Origin: Symbiopectobacterium purcellii
GTDB taxonomy: Bacteria; Pseudomonadota; Gammaproteobacteria; Enterobacterales; Enterobacteriaceae
Direction of reading: 5' to 3'
NCBI RefSeq assembly: GCF_019797845.1
Contig: NZ_CP081864.1
Span: 992,001 to 1,056,000 of the forward strand
DNA length: 64,000 nucleotides
A model generated the notes under the pieces. It saw only the letters and a program-made list of their open reading frames with translations, made no database searches and was not told the origin of the DNA. The position numbers were made by a program, and so were the translations under genes. Shown in pieces: positions 1 to 12,104 of this stretch (within the stretch, counting starts at the first letter, position 1; every line of letters begins with the position of its first letter).

Positions 1-794
1 GCCCATTGGGCTGCGGCGCGTTGGCTGGCACTGCCTATCCTATCGATCGTGAGCAGTTGGCGGGCTGGTTAGGTTTTGCGTCTGCCACGCGTAACAGTCT
101 GGATACGGTGTCAGATCGTGACCACGTACTGGAACTGCTCTCTAATGCCTCGATTGGCATGGTGCACCTGTCACGCTTTGCTGAAGATCTGATTTTCTTC
201 AACAGCGGTGAATCCGGGTTCGTTGAGCTGTCCGATCGAGTGACTTCCGGTTCCTCCCTGATGCCGCAGAAGAAAAACCCGGATGCGCTGGAGTTGATTC
301 GCGGTAAATCGGGTCGGGTGCAAGGCGCGCTGACTGGCATGATGATGACGCTCAAAGGCTTGCCGTTGGCGTACAACAAGGATATGCAGGAAGACAAAGA
401 AGGGCTGTTCGACGCGCTCGATACCTGGCATGACTGTCTGATGATGGCGGCACTGGTGTTGGAAGGCATTCAGGTTCGCCGTCCGCGCTGCCAGGAAGCG
501 GCACAGCAGGGCTACGCGAATGCGACTGAACTGGCCGACTATCTGGTGGCAAAAGGCGTTCCGTTCCGTGAAGCGCACCACATTGTCGGTGAAGCTGTGG
601 TGGAAGCCATTCGGCAGGGTAAGCCGCTGGAAGCACTGTCGCTGGCAGATTTGCAGAAATTCAGCGCCACCATTGGTGATGATGTTTATCCCATCCTGTC
701 TCTGCAATCCTGTCTGGAAAAACGCGCGGCCAAAGGCGGTGTGTCACCACGGCAGGTGGCGCAGGCGATTACCGATGCCAAAGGGCGTCTGTAA
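1..794 (+). CDS. argH: Argininosuccinate lyase, C-terminal part (5' end outside window)
   Basis: This is the last step of arginine synthesis in the cytoplasm: argininosuccinate is split into arginine and fumarate. Only about 264 C-terminal residues are present; the family is about 457 residues long, so the gene starts left of the window and reads in at base 3 (codon CCA). The fumarase/aspartase superfamily signature [11 protein letters not shown] is visible at bases 247-282. The stop is TAA at 792-794, followed closely by a strong hairpin terminator. In E. coli argH is followed by oxyR, but here it is followed by rmuC, so this is a synteny junction. Identification is secure. Confidence 0.97.
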   Translation, partial: PLGCGALAGTAYPIDREQLAGWLGFASATRNSLDTVSDRDHVLELLSNASIGMVHLSRFAEDLIFFNSGESGFVELSDRVTSGSSLMPQKKNPDALELIRGKSGRVQGALTGMMMTLKGLPLAYNKDMQEDKEGLFDALDTWHDCLMMAALVLEGIQVRRPRCQEAAQQGYANATELADYLVAKGVPFREAHHIVGEAVVEAIRQGKPLEALSLADLQKFSATIGDDVYPILSLQSCLEKRAAKGGVSPRQVAQAITDAKGRL

Positions 795-821
795 TCGCGA
801 TAGCGTTCTGTCACCTGTATC

Positions 822-847
822 AGGGCCGGATTGCCGGCCCTTTTTTA
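822..847 (+). terminator. Intrinsic terminator after argH
   Basis: An 8-bp GC-rich stem AGGGCCGG/CCGGCCCT with a 4-base loop (ATTG) is followed by a run of T. It lies 27 bases after the argH stop and isolates argH from rmuC. Confidence 0.9.
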
Positions 848-1009
848 TTCAGCCACTCACCGAAAGCCATAACGCAAGACGCCTCGCATTTTAACCATTT
901 CACTGCCGACAACGATGCCGCTTTACGTTGGCCTGCGCTATTCTTTCTGGACATACATACAGTATCACTTTACCTTGACGGACAGTGGCGATAACGAAAG
1001 GAATACGAC

Positions 1010-2560
1010 GTGGATATCACCCTCTTTTACGGCGTAAGCGGCGGGGCGGTCGGGGTGCTGGCGGGATGGCTCATTGCCAGCCTGCGTTATCAGCAGCGTC
1101 GCGCCCGGCAAGAAACGGAACAACGTATACAAGAACAAGCGTTACAGCAGGCGCAAAGCGCGGTACGCGAGCTTCAACTCGGGCGTGATAAGGACGAGCA
1201 ACGTCGACGTCAGGATGATATGGAGCTGCGTCTGATGCACGGTAAACTCACCGCTCATCAGGAAAAACTGCTGGTTATGGTCCGTCTGCAAGAGGAGTGC
1301 AACCAACTCAACCAGGAACTGCGTGCGCTGCGCGAAGCCAACGGTGCGCAGGAAGCTGAACTGCGTGAAGTGACCATCCGTCTGGAAGAGACGCGCCTCG
1401 CCGCTGAGGAAAAACAGCGTCTGTTAATCAACAGCGAGCAACGCCTGACGACGCAGTTTGAAAATCTGGCTAACCGGATTTTTGAGCACAGCGGCCGTCG
1501 TGTGGATGAGCAAAATCAACAGAGCCTCGATAAACTACTGACGCCACTGCGGGAACAGTTGGACGGCTTTCGTCGTCAGGTTCAGGAGGGGTTCGGCAGT
1601 GAAGCGCGTGAGCGCCACACGCTGGCGCATGAAATTCGTCAGTTGCAGCAACTCAACGTGCAAATGGCGCGAGAAGCGGTCAATCTGACTAAGGCTCTGA
1701 AAGGCGATAATAAAACCCAGGGGAACTGGGGCGAAGTGGTGCTGGGACGCGTGCTTGAGGCCTCGGGGTTGCGTGAAGGCCATGAATACCAAACGCAGGT
1801 CAGTATTCAGACGGGCGCAAACGGGCGCATGCAGCCCGATGTGATCGTGCGCCTCCCGCAGGGCAAAGATGTAGTGATTGATGCCAAGATGTCGCTGGTG
1901 GCCTATGAGCGCTACTTTAACAGTGAAGACGACGGTGAACGTGCCAGTGCACTCAACGAGCATATCGCCTCCGTGCGCGGGCATATCCGTCTGCTGAGTC
2001 ATAAGGACTATCAGCAATTGCCGGGGCTGCGCTCGTTGGACTATGTGTTAATGTTTATCCCCGTCGAGCCTGCCTTTCTGGTTGCTATCGACCGCCATCC
2101 TGAATTGATCAGTGAAGCCCTGCAACACAACATCATGTTGGTAAGCCCTACCACGCTGCTCGTCGCGTTACGTACCATCACCAATCTGTGGCGTTATGAA
2201 CAGCAAAGCCGCAATGCGCAGCAGATCGCCGATCGTGCCTCTCGCCTGTACGACAAACTGCGTCTCTTTGTGGAAGACATGGCGGCGTTAGGGCAAAGCC
2301 TGGATAAATCACAGGCCAGCTATCGGCAGGCTATGAACAAACTGGCTTCCGGGCGCGGTAATCTGATAGCCCAAGTAGAAGGTTTCCGTTCCCTTGGCGT
2401 TGAGGTTAAGCGTACCATAAACCCCAACGTGGCAGAGCAAGCGGTGCTTTCTGCTGAGGCTGACGGTCTGGAAACGCTGTCTGAAACGATTCAAACAGAG
2501 ACCCCGCCTAGGGGGGAACACGTGCAAGGCACGGATACAGAAATGTCAGATCGTCTGTGA
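1010..2560 (+). CDS. rmuC: DNA recombination protein RmuC
   Basis: RmuC is a membrane-tethered coiled-coil protein with a restriction-endonuclease-like core, known to limit inversion at short inverted repeats. The start is a GTG with AAAGGA about 8 bases upstream. Residues 5-25 form a membrane anchor, and residues 28-230 are a long Glu/Gln/Arg-rich coiled coil. The conserved RmuC domain follows, with GNWGEVVLGRVLE near 237 and the nuclease-like VIDAKMSL near 289. At 516 residues it is somewhat longer than the E. coli protein (about 475). The tail after 480 is poorly conserved. As in E. coli, it precedes ubiE. Confidence 0.95.
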   Translation: MDITLFYGVSGGAVGVLAGWLIASLRYQQRRARQETEQRIQEQALQQAQSAVRELQLGRDKDEQRRRQDDMELRLMHGKLTAHQEKLLVMVRLQEECNQLNQELRALREANGAQEAELREVTIRLEETRLAAEEKQRLLINSEQRLTTQFENLANRIFEHSGRRVDEQNQQSLDKLLTPLREQLDGFRRQVQEGFGSEARERHTLAHEIRQLQQLNVQMAREAVNLTKALKGDNKTQGNWGEVVLGRVLEASGLREGHEYQTQVSIQTGANGRMQPDVIVRLPQGKDVVIDAKMSLVAYERYFNSEDDGERASALNEHIASVRGHIRLLSHKDYQQLPGLRSLDYVLMFIPVEPAFLVAIDRHPELISEALQHNIMLVSPTTLLVALRTITNLWRYEQQSRNAQQIADRASRLYDKLRLFVEDMAALGQSLDKSQASYRQAMNKLASGRGNLIAQVEGFRSLGVEVKRTINPNVAEQAVLSAEADGLETLSETIQTETPPRGEHVQGTDTEMSDRL

Positions 2561-2583
2561 TGCATCACGTATGTTCGCGTTTT

Positions 2584-2708
<125 letters not shown>

Positions 2709-2946
2709 AACTTTATTCAGTGCATCAGAGCGGTGGGTTTTTAAGCCTGGTCTGTTACACTCTCCCCATTAAGGGGTAGTTTCAAAATTCGATGTTCCTC
2801 TTCAATTGTTGATGCGAAACGCGCACAGACACGCCAAGCTCGTGTTGCGCATAACGCTCGACAGCGCAATGTGAGCGGTGAGTTGAGCCGATAGTGCGCA
2901 AAGGGGATTGACCACAATTCTGATTTGGAAAAGTAGGGCGAAGAAC

Positions 2947-3702
2947 ATGACGAACGATCCGGAGAAAACCACGCATTTTGGTTTTCGTACTGTCGATAAA
3001 AACGATAAAGAGGCCATGGTAGCAGGGGTATTTCACTCGGTAGCGGGAAAATATGACCTGATGAACGATTTGATGTCCTTCGGGATTCATCGTGCCTGGA
3101 AACGGTTTACGATTGAGTGCAGCGGCGTCCGGCGCGACCAGCGCGTGCTGGATCTGGCGGGCGGGACGGGGGATTTAACCGCTAAATTCTCCCGCCTGGT
3201 CGGCGAATCAGGCGAAGTGGTGCTGGCTGATATCAATGCTTCCATGCTGAAAGTGGGGCGCGAAAAGCTCCGCAATCTGGGGATTATTGATAACGTCAGC
3301 TATGTGCAGGCCAATGCGGAAGCGCTGCCCTTCCCGGATAACTATTTTGACTGCATCACCATTTCTTTCGGTTTACGCAATGTGACGGATAAAGACAAAG
3401 CGCTACGCTCCATGTTCCGCGTTTTGAAGCCTGGTGGACGCTTGTTGGTGCTGGAGTTTTCCAAACCGATGTTGAAACCGCTCAGCAAAGTCTACGATTT
3501 CTACTCATTCCATGTTTTGCCGCGCATTGGCGATATGGTGACTAAAGATCCAGGCAGCTACCGTTATTTGGCGGAATCGATACGCATGCATCCGGACCAG
3601 GAAACGCTGAAGGGCATGATGGTGGATGCGGGCTTTGACAGTGTAAACTACTTCAACCTCACGGGAGGCATTGTCGCGTTACACCGTGGGTTCAAATTTT
3701 AA
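2947..3702 (+). CDS. ubiE: Ubiquinone/menaquinone C-methyltransferase UbiE
   Basis: UbiE is the SAM-dependent C-methyltransferase of ubiquinone and menaquinone synthesis. At 251 residues it matches the E. coli length exactly when started at the ATG at 2947 ([16 protein letters not shown]); an upstream in-frame ATG at 2908 would add 13 unconserved residues. The SAM-binding motif [14 protein letters not shown] lies near residues 68-81, and the family signatures SFGLRNVTD near 141 and [14 protein letters not shown] follow. It heads the ubiE-ubiJ-ubiB run, consistent with a shared operon for quinone synthesis. Confidence 0.98.
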   Translation: MTNDPEKTTHFGFRTVDKNDKEAMVAGVFHSVAGKYDLMNDLMSFGIHRAWKRFTIECSGVRRDQRVLDLAGGTGDLTAKFSRLVGESGEVVLADINASMLKVGREKLRNLGIIDNVSYVQANAEALPFPDNYFDCITISFGLRNVTDKDKALRSMFRVLKPGGRLLVLEFSKPMLKPLSKVYDFYSFHVLPRIGDMVTKDPGSYRYLAESIRMHPDQETLKGMMVDAGFDSVNYFNLTGGIVALHRGFKF

Positions 3703-3726
3703 GTTGTTTTATAGTGGGAAACGCTG

Positions 3727-4335
3727 ATGCTGATAACGTCTGTGCTGACTGCCGCGCTGGAAACGGCGTTAAATAGCCTGCTTTTTCGTGAACGTAGCTT
3801 GAAAGCGGCGCGCCAGCGACTACAGGGCAAAACGCTCAAAATTGTGTTAGCGGAACTGCCGGTGCCGCTGGTATTGGTCTTTGGTGAGCACCGCGTTGAT
3901 GTGGTAAGCCAGTGGGCTGATACGGCGGATTGTCAGTTAGAAACCCGGATACCCGCACTGCTCACGTTGCGCGATCGCCAGCAGCTTTCATCGCTGATGC
4001 GTCGCGGTGAACTGGTGATTGAAGGGGATATGCAAGTTGTCCAACACTTTGTCAATCTGTTGGATTTGGCGGAATGCGATCCCGCAGAATGGCTTGCGCC
4101 TTACACGGGCGACGTTGTCGCGCAAGGCATTGGCCAGACGGTACAAGGTGCATTTCGCGGTGCCACCCGTTTGTTCGATCGCCAGCGGCGCTATTTAACG
4201 GAAACCGTAACGGAAGAGTGGCGGCTTGCGCCGGGGCGCTTAGAAGCCGCCTGGTGGTATGATGAAGTGGCTGCGTTGAGCGATGACGTTGATACGCTGG
4301 CGGCACGCCTGGCGAAGCTGGAGTCTGCCGCATGA
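3727..4335 (+). CDS. ubiJ: Ubiquinone biosynthesis accessory factor UbiJ (SCP2 domain)
   Basis: UbiJ is a lipid-binding scaffold of the Ubi enzyme complex. At 202 residues it matches E. coli (201). The N-terminal half is an SCP2-like sterol-carrier fold, followed by a helical C-terminal part ([17 protein letters not shown]) likely to form a coiled coil. It starts 24 bases after ubiE, and its stop overlaps the ubiB start by four bases (ATGA), which implies translational coupling. In E. coli the 3' part of this gene hosts the small RNA EsrE; I could not verify a counterpart here. Confidence 0.95.
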   Translation: MLITSVLTAALETALNSLLFRERSLKAARQRLQGKTLKIVLAELPVPLVLVFGEHRVDVVSQWADTADCQLETRIPALLTLRDRQQLSSLMRRGELVIEGDMQVVQHFVNLLDLAECDPAEWLAPYTGDVVAQGIGQTVQGAFRGATRLFDRQRRYLTETVTEEWRLAPGRLEAAWWYDEVAALSDDVDTLAARLAKLESAA

Positions 4336-5975
4336 CGCCAAGTGAATTGCTGCGCCTTTACCACATTATTCGCGTCATGTTGAGTTACGGGCTCGATGAG
4401 CTGATCCCGCATTTGCGCATCACCTTACCGCTGCGTGTCTGGCGCAAATTCCTATTCTGGATGCCAAACCGCCATAAGGACAAACCGCTTGGCGAACGTT
4501 TGCGTTTGGCGTTGCAGGAATTGGGCCCAGTGTGGATCAAGTTCGGCCAGATGATGTCTACCCGGCGCGATCTTTTTCCACCGGAGATTGCCGATCAACT
4601 CGCTATCCTTCAGGATCGTGTCGATCCTTTTGACGGCAAACTGGCCCGTGAACAGATCGAACTCTCGATGGGGGGGATTCCTCTCGAAAGCTGGTTTGAT
4701 GATTTTGAGATAGTGCCACTGGCCTCTGCGTCTATCGCACAGGTGCATACCGCGCGGCTCAAAGCAAACGGCCAGGAAGTGGTTATCAAGGTCATTCGTC
4801 CTGATATCCTCCCCGTTATCAAGGCGGATATGCGGCTGATGAACCGTTTGGCGGGCTGGCTGCCGATGCTGTTGCCGGATGGACGGCGTTTGCGCCCACG
4901 TGAAGTGGTGCGCGAGTACGAGAAAACCCTGCTTGATGAATTAAACCTGCTGCGTGAAGCCGCAAATGCCATTCAATTGCGCCGTAACTTTGACGGCAGC
5001 CCGATGCTGTATATTCCTGAAATTTACTCGGATTATTGCAGTGAAAACATGTTGGTCATGGAGCGTATCTACGGCATTCCGGTCTCAGACGTTGAGGCGT
5101 TGAAAGCCAACGGCACCAATATGCCACTGCTGGCAGAGCGCGGCGTGCAGGTGTTCTTTACTCAGGTGTTCCGCGACAGCTTCTTTCATGCCGATATGCA
5201 TCCGGGCAATATCTTTATCAGCGAAGAACACCCGGAAGATCCGCAGTACATCGGTATTGATTGCGGCATCGTTGGATCGCTGAATAAGGAAGATAAGCGC
5301 TATTTGGCCGAAAACTTCATTGCCTTTTTCAATCGCGATTATCGCCGCGTGGCTGAGCTGCATGTGGATTCCGGCTGGGTGCCTGCCGATACCAATGTTG
5401 AAGAGTTTGAATTTGCGATTCGTACTGTGTGCGAACCCATTTTTGAAAAGCCACTGGCAGAGATTTCCTTTGGACATGTGTTATTAAACTTGTTCAATAC
5501 CGCGCGCCGTTTCAACATGGAAGTGCAGCCACAGCTGGTCTTGCTGCAAAAGACGCTGCTCTACGTTGAAGGTGTCGGCCGCCAACTGTACCCGCAGTTG
5601 GATTTATGGAAAACGGCCAAGCCCTTTCTAGAGTCATGGCTGAAAGATCAGATGGGGGTTGCTGCCCTGATTCGCGGATTTAAAGAAAAGGCCCCGTTCT
5701 GGGCGGAAAAATTGCCGGAAATTCCCGAGTTGATTTACGATGGTTTGCGACAGCATCGGCTGTTGCGCCATAGCGTGACGCAACTGACAGATGAACTGCG
5801 TATGCAGCGTGTACGTCAAAGCCAGTCGCGTTATTTATTTGGCGTTGGCGCGACGTTGCTGCTGGCTGGGTTACTCATGTTGGTGGGGCGCCAGGACCTC
5901 CCGGAAGTGATTTCGGCGGGGTTAATGGCCGCTGGTGTTGTGAGCTGGGTCATTGGTTGGCGTCGTACACGTTGA
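4332..5975 (+). CDS. ubiB: Ubiquinone biosynthesis protein UbiB (atypical kinase/ATPase)
   Basis: UbiB is an ABC1/ADCK-type membrane-bound ATPase needed for ubiquinone synthesis. At 547 residues it is close to E. coli (546). The family-defining KxGQ motif is seen as KFGQMMSTR at residue 70. The kinase-like ADMHPGN metal/ATP loop is near residue 287, followed by IDCGIVG. Two hydrophobic C-terminal segments (about 497-545) are the expected membrane anchors. Translation is coupled to ubiJ by the ATGA overlap. Confidence 0.97.
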   Translation: MTPSELLRLYHIIRVMLSYGLDELIPHLRITLPLRVWRKFLFWMPNRHKDKPLGERLRLALQELGPVWIKFGQMMSTRRDLFPPEIADQLAILQDRVDPFDGKLAREQIELSMGGIPLESWFDDFEIVPLASASIAQVHTARLKANGQEVVIKVIRPDILPVIKADMRLMNRLAGWLPMLLPDGRRLRPREVVREYEKTLLDELNLLREAANAIQLRRNFDGSPMLYIPEIYSDYCSENMLVMERIYGIPVSDVEALKANGTNMPLLAERGVQVFFTQVFRDSFFHADMHPGNIFISEEHPEDPQYIGIDCGIVGSLNKEDKRYLAENFIAFFNRDYRRVAELHVDSGWVPADTNVEEFEFAIRTVCEPIFEKPLAEISFGHVLLNLFNTARRFNMEVQPQLVLLQKTLLYVEGVGRQLYPQLDLWKTAKPFLESWLKDQMGVAALIRGFKEKAPFWAEKLPEIPELIYDGLRQHRLLRHSVTQLTDELRMQRVRQSQSRYLFGVGATLLLAGLLMLVGRQDLPEVISAGLMAAGVVSWVIGWRRTR

Positions 5976-5992
5976 AGCAGATCATGACAGGC

Positions 5993-6015
5993 GCTATTAA
6001 TAGCCGTATATAATA
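5993..6015 (+). promoter_or_regulatory. Possible tat promoter region
   Basis: Just after ubiB there is a perfect 12-bp palindrome GCTATTAATAGC (5993-6004) followed by a TATAAT hexamer at 6009-6014. No well-spaced -35 is evident (ATGACA at 5984-5989 would leave 19 bases). The remaining leader to tatA (6016-6216) contains no gene. In E. coli tatA has its own promoter here. Confidence 0.35.
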
Positions 6016-6216
6016 GTCACGGCTTTGACCTTATATGCCTTTCCGCCGCAGGAAAAAGGCGTTGCAGGAAACGCAAACCGAGCGCATCCTCTGGGCATGC
6101 ATGCTCTAGGCAAGAATAACGCGCGGTGGCTCGTTTTCGGACAAAAATGCACACACGACTGTTTGCGGTGTGAAAGATGATGGATAACTCCCCTTTGTAG
6201 AAAAGAGGTAATTAGT

Positions 6217-6498
6217 ATGGGTGGTATTAGTATTTGGAACTTGTTGATCATTGCGGTGATCGTGGTGCTGCTGTTTGGTACTAACAAGCTGAGAACGCTA
6301 GGCTCCGATTTGGGCGCATCGATTAAAGGCTTCAAAAAAGCCATCAGCGATGACCAACCTTCGTCCGCTGACAGCGCATCTGCAAACCAGAATGAAAAAA
6401 CACAGCAGGATGCCGATTTCGCGACGAAGTCCATCACGGAACAACAGGCTGACGTAAAATCAGAAGAAACGAAGAGCCAGCACAAAGAGCAGGTATAA
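6217..6498 (+). CDS. tatA: Twin-arginine translocase subunit TatA
   Basis: TatA forms the size-variable pore that carries folded proteins across the inner membrane. It has 93 residues. The membrane helix is at residues 5-21 ([16 protein letters not shown]), followed by the [14 protein letters not shown] hinge and amphipathic helix with GFKKA. The acidic/polar tail (about 45-93) is unstructured. RBS AGAGGT lies upstream of the ATG. It is followed after 3 bases by tatB. Confidence 0.97.
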   Translation: MGGISIWNLLIIAVIVVLLFGTNKLRTLGSDLGASIKGFKKAISDDQPSSADSASANQNEKTQQDADFATKSITEQQADVKSEETKSQHKEQV

Positions 6499-6501
6499 TC
6501 G

Positions 6502-7131
6502 GTGTTTGATATCGGATTTGGTGAGCTGATGCTCGTAATGGTGATCGGCCTGGTGGTACTCGGGCCTGAACGCCTGCCCGTTGCGGTTAAAACGATTGCT
6601 GGCTGGGTCAGAACGCTGCGCTCGCTGGCGTCTACGGTGCAAAATGAGCTGACCCAAGAGTTGAAGTTGCAAGAGTTGCAGGACAGTTTGAAGAAGGTGG
6701 AGCAGGCTAGCCTGAAAAACCTTTCTCCAGAGCTGAAAGCCTCTATGGACGAGCTCAAAGATGCGGCGGATGCGATGCGACGCGGTTATGTGAAACCCGG
6801 TGACAGCGCCACGGCGCAGTTGGGTGAGGTGCCACATAAACCGCTGGCGGATGCTGAGGCTGCGCATGATGGGGTTATCAGCGCTGAGCAGGCCTCTTCG
6901 CCAGCAGCGTTACCCTCTGTCGACCAACCTGCCGCTGTGCCATCCTCATCCCTTGTCGATCTGGCACCGCCTGTGGCAGTGAATAGCTTACCAGAAGCGC
7001 CTTCTGCAACGGTGGTGCCTGAAAATACACCCACCGTCGCTGTCGTGGCTCCGACCGATGATGTACCTAATAAGCGCGCAGCGCCTGCCACGGCTGTCGC
7101 GCCTTCCCAACCCTCTGCTGATGAACGCTAG
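6502..7131 (+). CDS. tatB: Twin-arginine translocase subunit TatB
   Basis: TatB is part of the TatBC receptor for twin-arginine signal peptides. The GTG start three bases after tatA gives [16 protein letters not shown], the canonical N-terminus. The membrane helix is at 2-20, with the conserved LGPERLP turn at 21-27, then an amphipathic helix. The C-terminal tail (about 110-209) is Ala/Pro/Val-rich and makes the protein longer (209 residues) than E. coli TatB (171). Tail length varies in the family. Confidence 0.96.
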   Translation: MFDIGFGELMLVMVIGLVVLGPERLPVAVKTIAGWVRTLRSLASTVQNELTQELKLQELQDSLKKVEQASLKNLSPELKASMDELKDAADAMRRGYVKPGDSATAQLGEVPHKPLADAEAAHDGVISAEQASSPAALPSVDQPAAVPSSSLVDLAPPVAVNSLPEAPSATVVPENTPTVAVVAPTDDVPNKRAAPATAVAPSQPSADER

Positions 7132-7134
7132 TCT

Positions 7135-7917
7135 ATGGCCGTTGAAGATACACAACCGTTAATCAGTCACCTGATTGAGCTTCGCAAGCGCCTGTTAAAC
7201 AGCATTCTTTGTGTGCTGGGCGTATTTGTCGTGCTGGTTTTTTTTGCTAACGACATCTATCAGATTGTCTCGGCACCGCTGATTGAACAGCTGCCTGCCG
7301 GGGCCAGTATGATTGCCACTGATGTGGCCTCCCCGTTCTTCACGCCGATTAAACTCACGATGATCGTGTCGGTGTTTGTCGCTGCACCGTTGGTGTTGTA
7401 TCAAGTCTGGGCGTTTATCGCTCCGGCGCTGTACAAGCATGAACGCCGACTGATGATGCCATTGCTGTTTTCCAGCAGTCTGCTGTTCTATGCGGGTATG
7501 GCATTTGCCTACTTTGTGGTGTTCCCACTGGCGTTTGGCTTTTTTGCCAAGACGGCACCGCAGGGTGTGCAAATCGCCACCGATATCAATAACTACCTCG
7601 ATTTCGTGATGGCGCTGTTTATGGCCTTTGGTGTCTCTTTCCAGGTACCTATTGCTATTGTGCTGCTGTGCTGGAGCGGTGTGACCAACACAGAAGATTT
7701 GAAGAAAAAGCGGCCTTATGTGCTGGTCGGCGCGTTCGTTGTCGGTATGTTGTTGACGCCGCCGGACGTGTTTTCACAGACGCTGCTAGCGATTCCGATG
7801 TACCTGTTGTTTGAAGTTGGCCTGTTCTGCTCACGTTTTTACGTGGGGAAAGGACGCCGTCAGTATGAGGCGGAAGAGCGCGAAGCAGAAGAAAGCAAAG
7901 AAGGTCCATCGTCCTGA
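7135..7917 (+). CDS. tatC: Twin-arginine translocase subunit TatC
   Basis: TatC is the six-helix core of the Tat receptor and binds the twin-arginine motif. At 260 residues it matches E. coli (258). The signal-peptide binding features are present: [10 protein letters not shown] with Glu15 in the N-terminal cytoplasmic region, and the loop [13 protein letters not shown]. It starts four bases after tatB, and its charged C-terminus ([13 protein letters not shown]) is cytoplasmic. A short hairpin follows. Confidence 0.97.
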   Translation: MAVEDTQPLISHLIELRKRLLNSILCVLGVFVVLVFFANDIYQIVSAPLIEQLPAGASMIATDVASPFFTPIKLTMIVSVFVAAPLVLYQVWAFIAPALYKHERRLMMPLLFSSSLLFYAGMAFAYFVVFPLAFGFFAKTAPQGVQIATDINNYLDFVMALFMAFGVSFQVPIAIVLLCWSGVTNTEDLKKKRPYVLVGAFVVGMLLTPPDVFSQTLLAIPMYLLFEVGLFCSRFYVGKGRRQYEAEEREAEESKEGPSS

Positions 7918-7928
7918 ATCTTGTTACT

Positions 7929-7951
7929 ATCCCCGCTTAGGCGGGGATTTC
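7929..7951 (+). terminator. Hairpin between tatC and tatD (attenuator-like)
   Basis: A perfect 8-bp stem ATCCCCGC/GCGGGGAT with a TTAG loop is followed by TTTCCT. The T-run is short, so it may only attenuate readthrough into tatD. Confidence 0.5.
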
Positions 7952-8024
7952 CTCCAGTCTGCATTTGCTTCCCCTCAAGGCACGCGCGTCGCAGCGGGAA
8001 TGTCATTACCCTTCAGGAATGTCC

Positions 8025-8807
8025 ATGTTTGATATCGGCGTCAATCTGACCAATAGCCAATTTTCTCACGATCGTGCTCTGGTGATTGAGCGTGCTCAGG
8101 CGCTTGCGGTGAGCGGAATGATCATCACCGGCACCAACGTGCATGAAAGTGAGCAGGCGCTGGCGCTGGCACAGGAATACCCAGACTATTGCTGGTCGAC
8201 GGCGGGCGTGCACCCCCATGATGCCAGCAGTTGGTCGACGGCGGTGGCGGAGCGGATTTCTCAGTTGGCGCAACAGCCTGCCGTTGTGGCACTGGGCGAG
8301 TGTGGATTGGACTTTAATCGCAATTTTTCTACGCCTGATGAGCAGGAACACGCCTTTTCCGCGCAGTTAGCGTTGGCCGCAGAGCTGGCGTTACCCGTCT
8401 TCTTGCATTGCCGTGATGCCCATGAACGCTTTATCGCGCTACTTTCCCCTTGGTTGGATAAGCTACCGGGAGCGGTGCTGCACTGTTTCACGGGGAGCGA
8501 ACAAGAACTGGATGAGTGCTTACGTCTTGGTCTTTCGATAGGCATTACCGGCTGGGTGTGCGATGAGCGACGCGGAATTACACTGCGCCATCTGCTAAAA
8601 CAAATTCCCATCGACCGTCTGTTATTGGAAACAGACGCGCCCTATTTATTACCCCGGGATTTATCACCAAAACCTGCATCCCGGCGTAATGAACCCTGCT
8701 TTTTGCCGCATATCGTTCAGCAGGTTGCTGTCTGGCGCGATGAAGACGCCAGCATGTTGGGGCAAAAAGTGGATGAAAACGCACGCCGGATTTTCCGGCT
8801 GCCATGA
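8025..8807 (+). CDS. tatD: 3'-5' DNA/RNA exonuclease TatD
   Basis: TatD is a metal-dependent TIM-barrel nuclease, linked to the tat genes by position but not part of the translocon. The ATG at 8025 ([13 protein letters not shown], preceded by CAGGA) gives 260 residues, as in E. coli; the in-frame ATG at 7965 would add 20 unconserved residues. Signatures are [27 protein letters not shown] near 127 and [11 protein letters not shown] near 202. Like E. coli TatD, it lacks the N-terminal HxH metal pair of some amidohydrolases. Confidence 0.96.
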   Translation: MFDIGVNLTNSQFSHDRALVIERAQALAVSGMIITGTNVHESEQALALAQEYPDYCWSTAGVHPHDASSWSTAVAERISQLAQQPAVVALGECGLDFNRNFSTPDEQEHAFSAQLALAAELALPVFLHCRDAHERFIALLSPWLDKLPGAVLHCFTGSEQELDECLRLGLSIGITGWVCDERRGITLRHLLKQIPIDRLLLETDAPYLLPRDLSPKPASRRNEPCFLPHIVQQVAVWRDEDASMLGQKVDENARRIFRLP

Positions 8808-9845
<1,038 letters not shown>

Positions 9846-9873
9846 TCGTCCTATCCGCTCAACCCTGTCCGTT

Positions 9874-9911
9874 CGCCGCCTGTGAGTGTTCTCACCGGCG
9901 GCGTTTTTTTT
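9874..9911 (+). terminator. Intrinsic terminator after hemB
   Basis: A long GC-rich stem (CGCCGCC..GTGAG / CTCAC..CGGCGGCG, loop TGTT) is followed by eight T. It separates hemB from the convergent rfaH, whose stop lies only 15 bases further right. Confidence 0.9.
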
Positions 9912-9926
9912 ATCAGGTATGGCTGA

Positions 9927-10415
9927 CTATAGCTTTTTGAACTGACGATTATCGAGGCTTTGCGGCACCTGCTTGTTAAGAAAATTGAGCAGCAGCATGG
10001 ATCGGGCTTCACCATCAGGTTCACTGTAAATCGCCTGTAGTCCGGTAAACACCCCTTCGGTGATCAGCACGGTGTCGCCGGGATACGGGGTTTGTGGATC
10101 GTGAATCATCTGCACCGGGTGTTGAGCCAGTTCGATAATGACGTTCACGGGGATGATGGCAGGCAGCGCGCCGAAACGGATAAAATGGCTGACGCCCCGT
10201 GTAGCGGCAATCGTGGTGGTATGGATGCGTTCGGGATCGAACTCAATAAACAGGTAGTTGGGAAACAGAGGCTCGCTGACTTCCGCGCGTTTTCCCCGCA
10301 CGATCTTTTCCATTTTAATCATCGGGCTTAGGCAGTTAACGGCCTGGCGTTCAAGGTGTTCCTTGGCGCGCAGCAGCTGCCCACGTTTGCAATACAATAA
10401 ATACCAGGCTTCCAT
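9927..10415 (-). CDS. rfaH: Transcription antitermination protein RfaH
   Basis: RfaH is an operon-specific NusG paralogue that loads at ops pause sites and recruits ribosomes for long operons of envelope polysaccharides and secreted factors. The start at [13 protein letters not shown] gives 162 residues, identical in length to E. coli; in-frame upstream ATGs would add unconserved sequence. The NGN domain covers residues 1-100 ([18 protein letters not shown]), and the transforming KOW domain follows at about 115-162 ([18 protein letters not shown]). It is divergent from ubiD with about 150 bases between. Confidence 0.97.
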   Translation of the reverse strand: MEAWYLLYCKRGQLLRAKEHLERQAVNCLSPMIKMEKIVRGKRAEVSEPLFPNYLFIEFDPERIHTTTIAATRGVSHFIRFGALPAIIPVNVIIELAQHPVQMIHDPQTPYPGDTVLITEGVFTGLQAIYSEPDGEARSMLLLNFLNKQVPQSLDNRQFKKL

Positions 10416-10562
10416 AATGTGTTGTGTCGAGGGTCTGTCAGTCGATGAGCATTGCCGGAAAGCATAACAAAACCCTGTGCGGATAAATAGCAGCATGAAG
10501 AAGCGACAGAATTGGCAAGAAACCTTATAATGTCGTTTTCACAGACTGCATTGACAATCAGC

Positions 10563-12050
10563 ATGAAATATCGTGATTTACGTGAATTTCTCGCGCTTCT
10601 TGAACAGAAGGGAGAATTGAAACGCATTCGCCACCCTGTCAGCCCCCATTTGGAAATGACGGAGATTGCCGACAGAACGCTACGTGCGGGCGGTCCGGCG
10701 TTGCTGTTTGAAAATCCCACCGGTTATACCATGCCTGTGTTGTGCAACCTGTTCGGCACCCCGGAGCGGGTGGCAATGGGCATGGGGCAGGATAGCGTGA
10801 CGGCGTTGCGTGATGTGGGCAAGCTGCTGGCCTTTTTGAAAGAGCCTGAGCCGCCCAAAGGATTCCGAGACTTGATGGAAAACATGCCCAAATTCCGTCA
10901 GGTGCTCAATATGCCAACCAAACGGCTCTCATCGGCGCCTTGTCAGGAGCAGGTCTGGTCAGGAGACGACGTCGATCTGACCCGTATTCCCGTGATGCAG
11001 TGCTGGCCGGAAGATGCTGCGCCCTTGATCACCTGGGGCTTAACGGTTACGCGCGGGCCGCACAAGGCACGTCAGAATATCGGTATTTATCGCCAGCAGG
11101 TGCTCGGTAAAAACAAGCTGATCATGCGGTGGTTATCTCATCGTGGCGGCGCGTTGGATTTTCAGGAGTGGTGTCAGGAAAATCCCGGTCAACGCTTCCC
11201 GGTTTCTGTCGCGCTCGGTGCCGATCCGGCGACTATCCTTGGTGCGGTAACGCCGGTGCCAGATACGCTTTCCGAATACGCCTTTGCCGGGCTGCTGCGC
11301 GGTTATAAAACCGAAGTGGTGAAATGCCTCTCCAATGATTTGGAAGTGCCCGCCAGCGCGGAAATTGTGCTGGAAGGGTACATTGAACCGGGAGAAATGG
11401 CGGCGGAAGGGCCGTATGGCGATCACACCGGCTATTACAATGAGGTGGATAACTTCCCGGTGTTTACCGTTACGCATGTGACGCAGCGTCAGGACGCCAT
11501 TTACCACTCCACCTACACCGGACGCCCACCCGATGAACCTGCAGTATTAGGGGTGGCGCTGAATGAAGTGTTCGTGCCGATTTTGCAAAAGCAATTCCCC
11601 GAAATTGTCGATTTTTACCTGCCGCCGGAAGGGTGTTCCTATCGTCTGGCGGTAGTCACCATGAAAAAACAGTACGCGGGTCATGCCAAACGGGTGATGA
11701 TGGGCGTATGGTCTTTCCTGCGCCAGTTTATGTATACCAAGTTTGTGATTGTCTGTGATGACGACATCAATGCGCGTGACTGGAAAGACGTTATCTGGGC
11801 GATAACCACACGTATGGATCCGGCACGAGATACGGTATTGATGGAAAATACCCCAATTGACTATCTGGATTTCGCATCGCCGGTGTCGGGGCTGGGCTCC
11901 AAAATGGGACTGGATGCCACCAATAAGTGGCCCGGTGAAACCCAGCGCGACTGGGGGCATCCCATCAAGAAAGATCCCGCGGTGTGTGCCCGTATCGATG
12001 CCATATGGGATGAGCTTGCCATTTTTAACGACAGCCCGCCGCGTGCTTGA
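10563..12050 (+). CDS. ubiD: 4-hydroxy-3-polyprenylbenzoate decarboxylase UbiD
   Basis: UbiD is the prenyl-FMN dependent decarboxylase of ubiquinone synthesis. The start at MKYRDLREF (10563) gives 495 residues, close to E. coli (497); an ATG at 10512 in the same frame would add 17 unconserved residues. The prenyl-FMN/metal region [20 protein letters not shown] and the active-site loop [13 protein letters not shown] are intact. It is followed by fre as in E. coli. No strong Shine-Dalgarno is visible, so the exact start carries some uncertainty. Confidence 0.96.
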   Translation: MKYRDLREFLALLEQKGELKRIRHPVSPHLEMTEIADRTLRAGGPALLFENPTGYTMPVLCNLFGTPERVAMGMGQDSVTALRDVGKLLAFLKEPEPPKGFRDLMENMPKFRQVLNMPTKRLSSAPCQEQVWSGDDVDLTRIPVMQCWPEDAAPLITWGLTVTRGPHKARQNIGIYRQQVLGKNKLIMRWLSHRGGALDFQEWCQENPGQRFPVSVALGADPATILGAVTPVPDTLSEYAFAGLLRGYKTEVVKCLSNDLEVPASAEIVLEGYIEPGEMAAEGPYGDHTGYYNEVDNFPVFTVTHVTQRQDAIYHSTYTGRPPDEPAVLGVALNEVFVPILQKQFPEIVDFYLPPEGCSYRLAVVTMKKQYAGHAKRVMMGVWSFLRQFMYTKFVIVCDDDINARDWKDVIWAITTRMDPARDTVLMENTPIDYLDFASPVSGLGSKMGLDATNKWPGETQRDWGHPIKKDPAVCARIDAIWDELAIFNDSPPRA

Positions 12051-12104
12051 TGTAGGGTGTGCCGCTGTTATTCGTTTTGCTTTTATCACCCTTAGAGGGA
12101 ATGC

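Noticed and set aside
5997..6758. Open frame of 253 codons antisense to tatA/tatB
   Set aside because: It has Ser/Ala-rich low-complexity content and lies opposite two well-conserved genes.
7965..8025. Longer tatD start at 7965
   Set aside because: The extra 20 residues are not conserved, and the ATG at 8025 has a well-placed AGGA.
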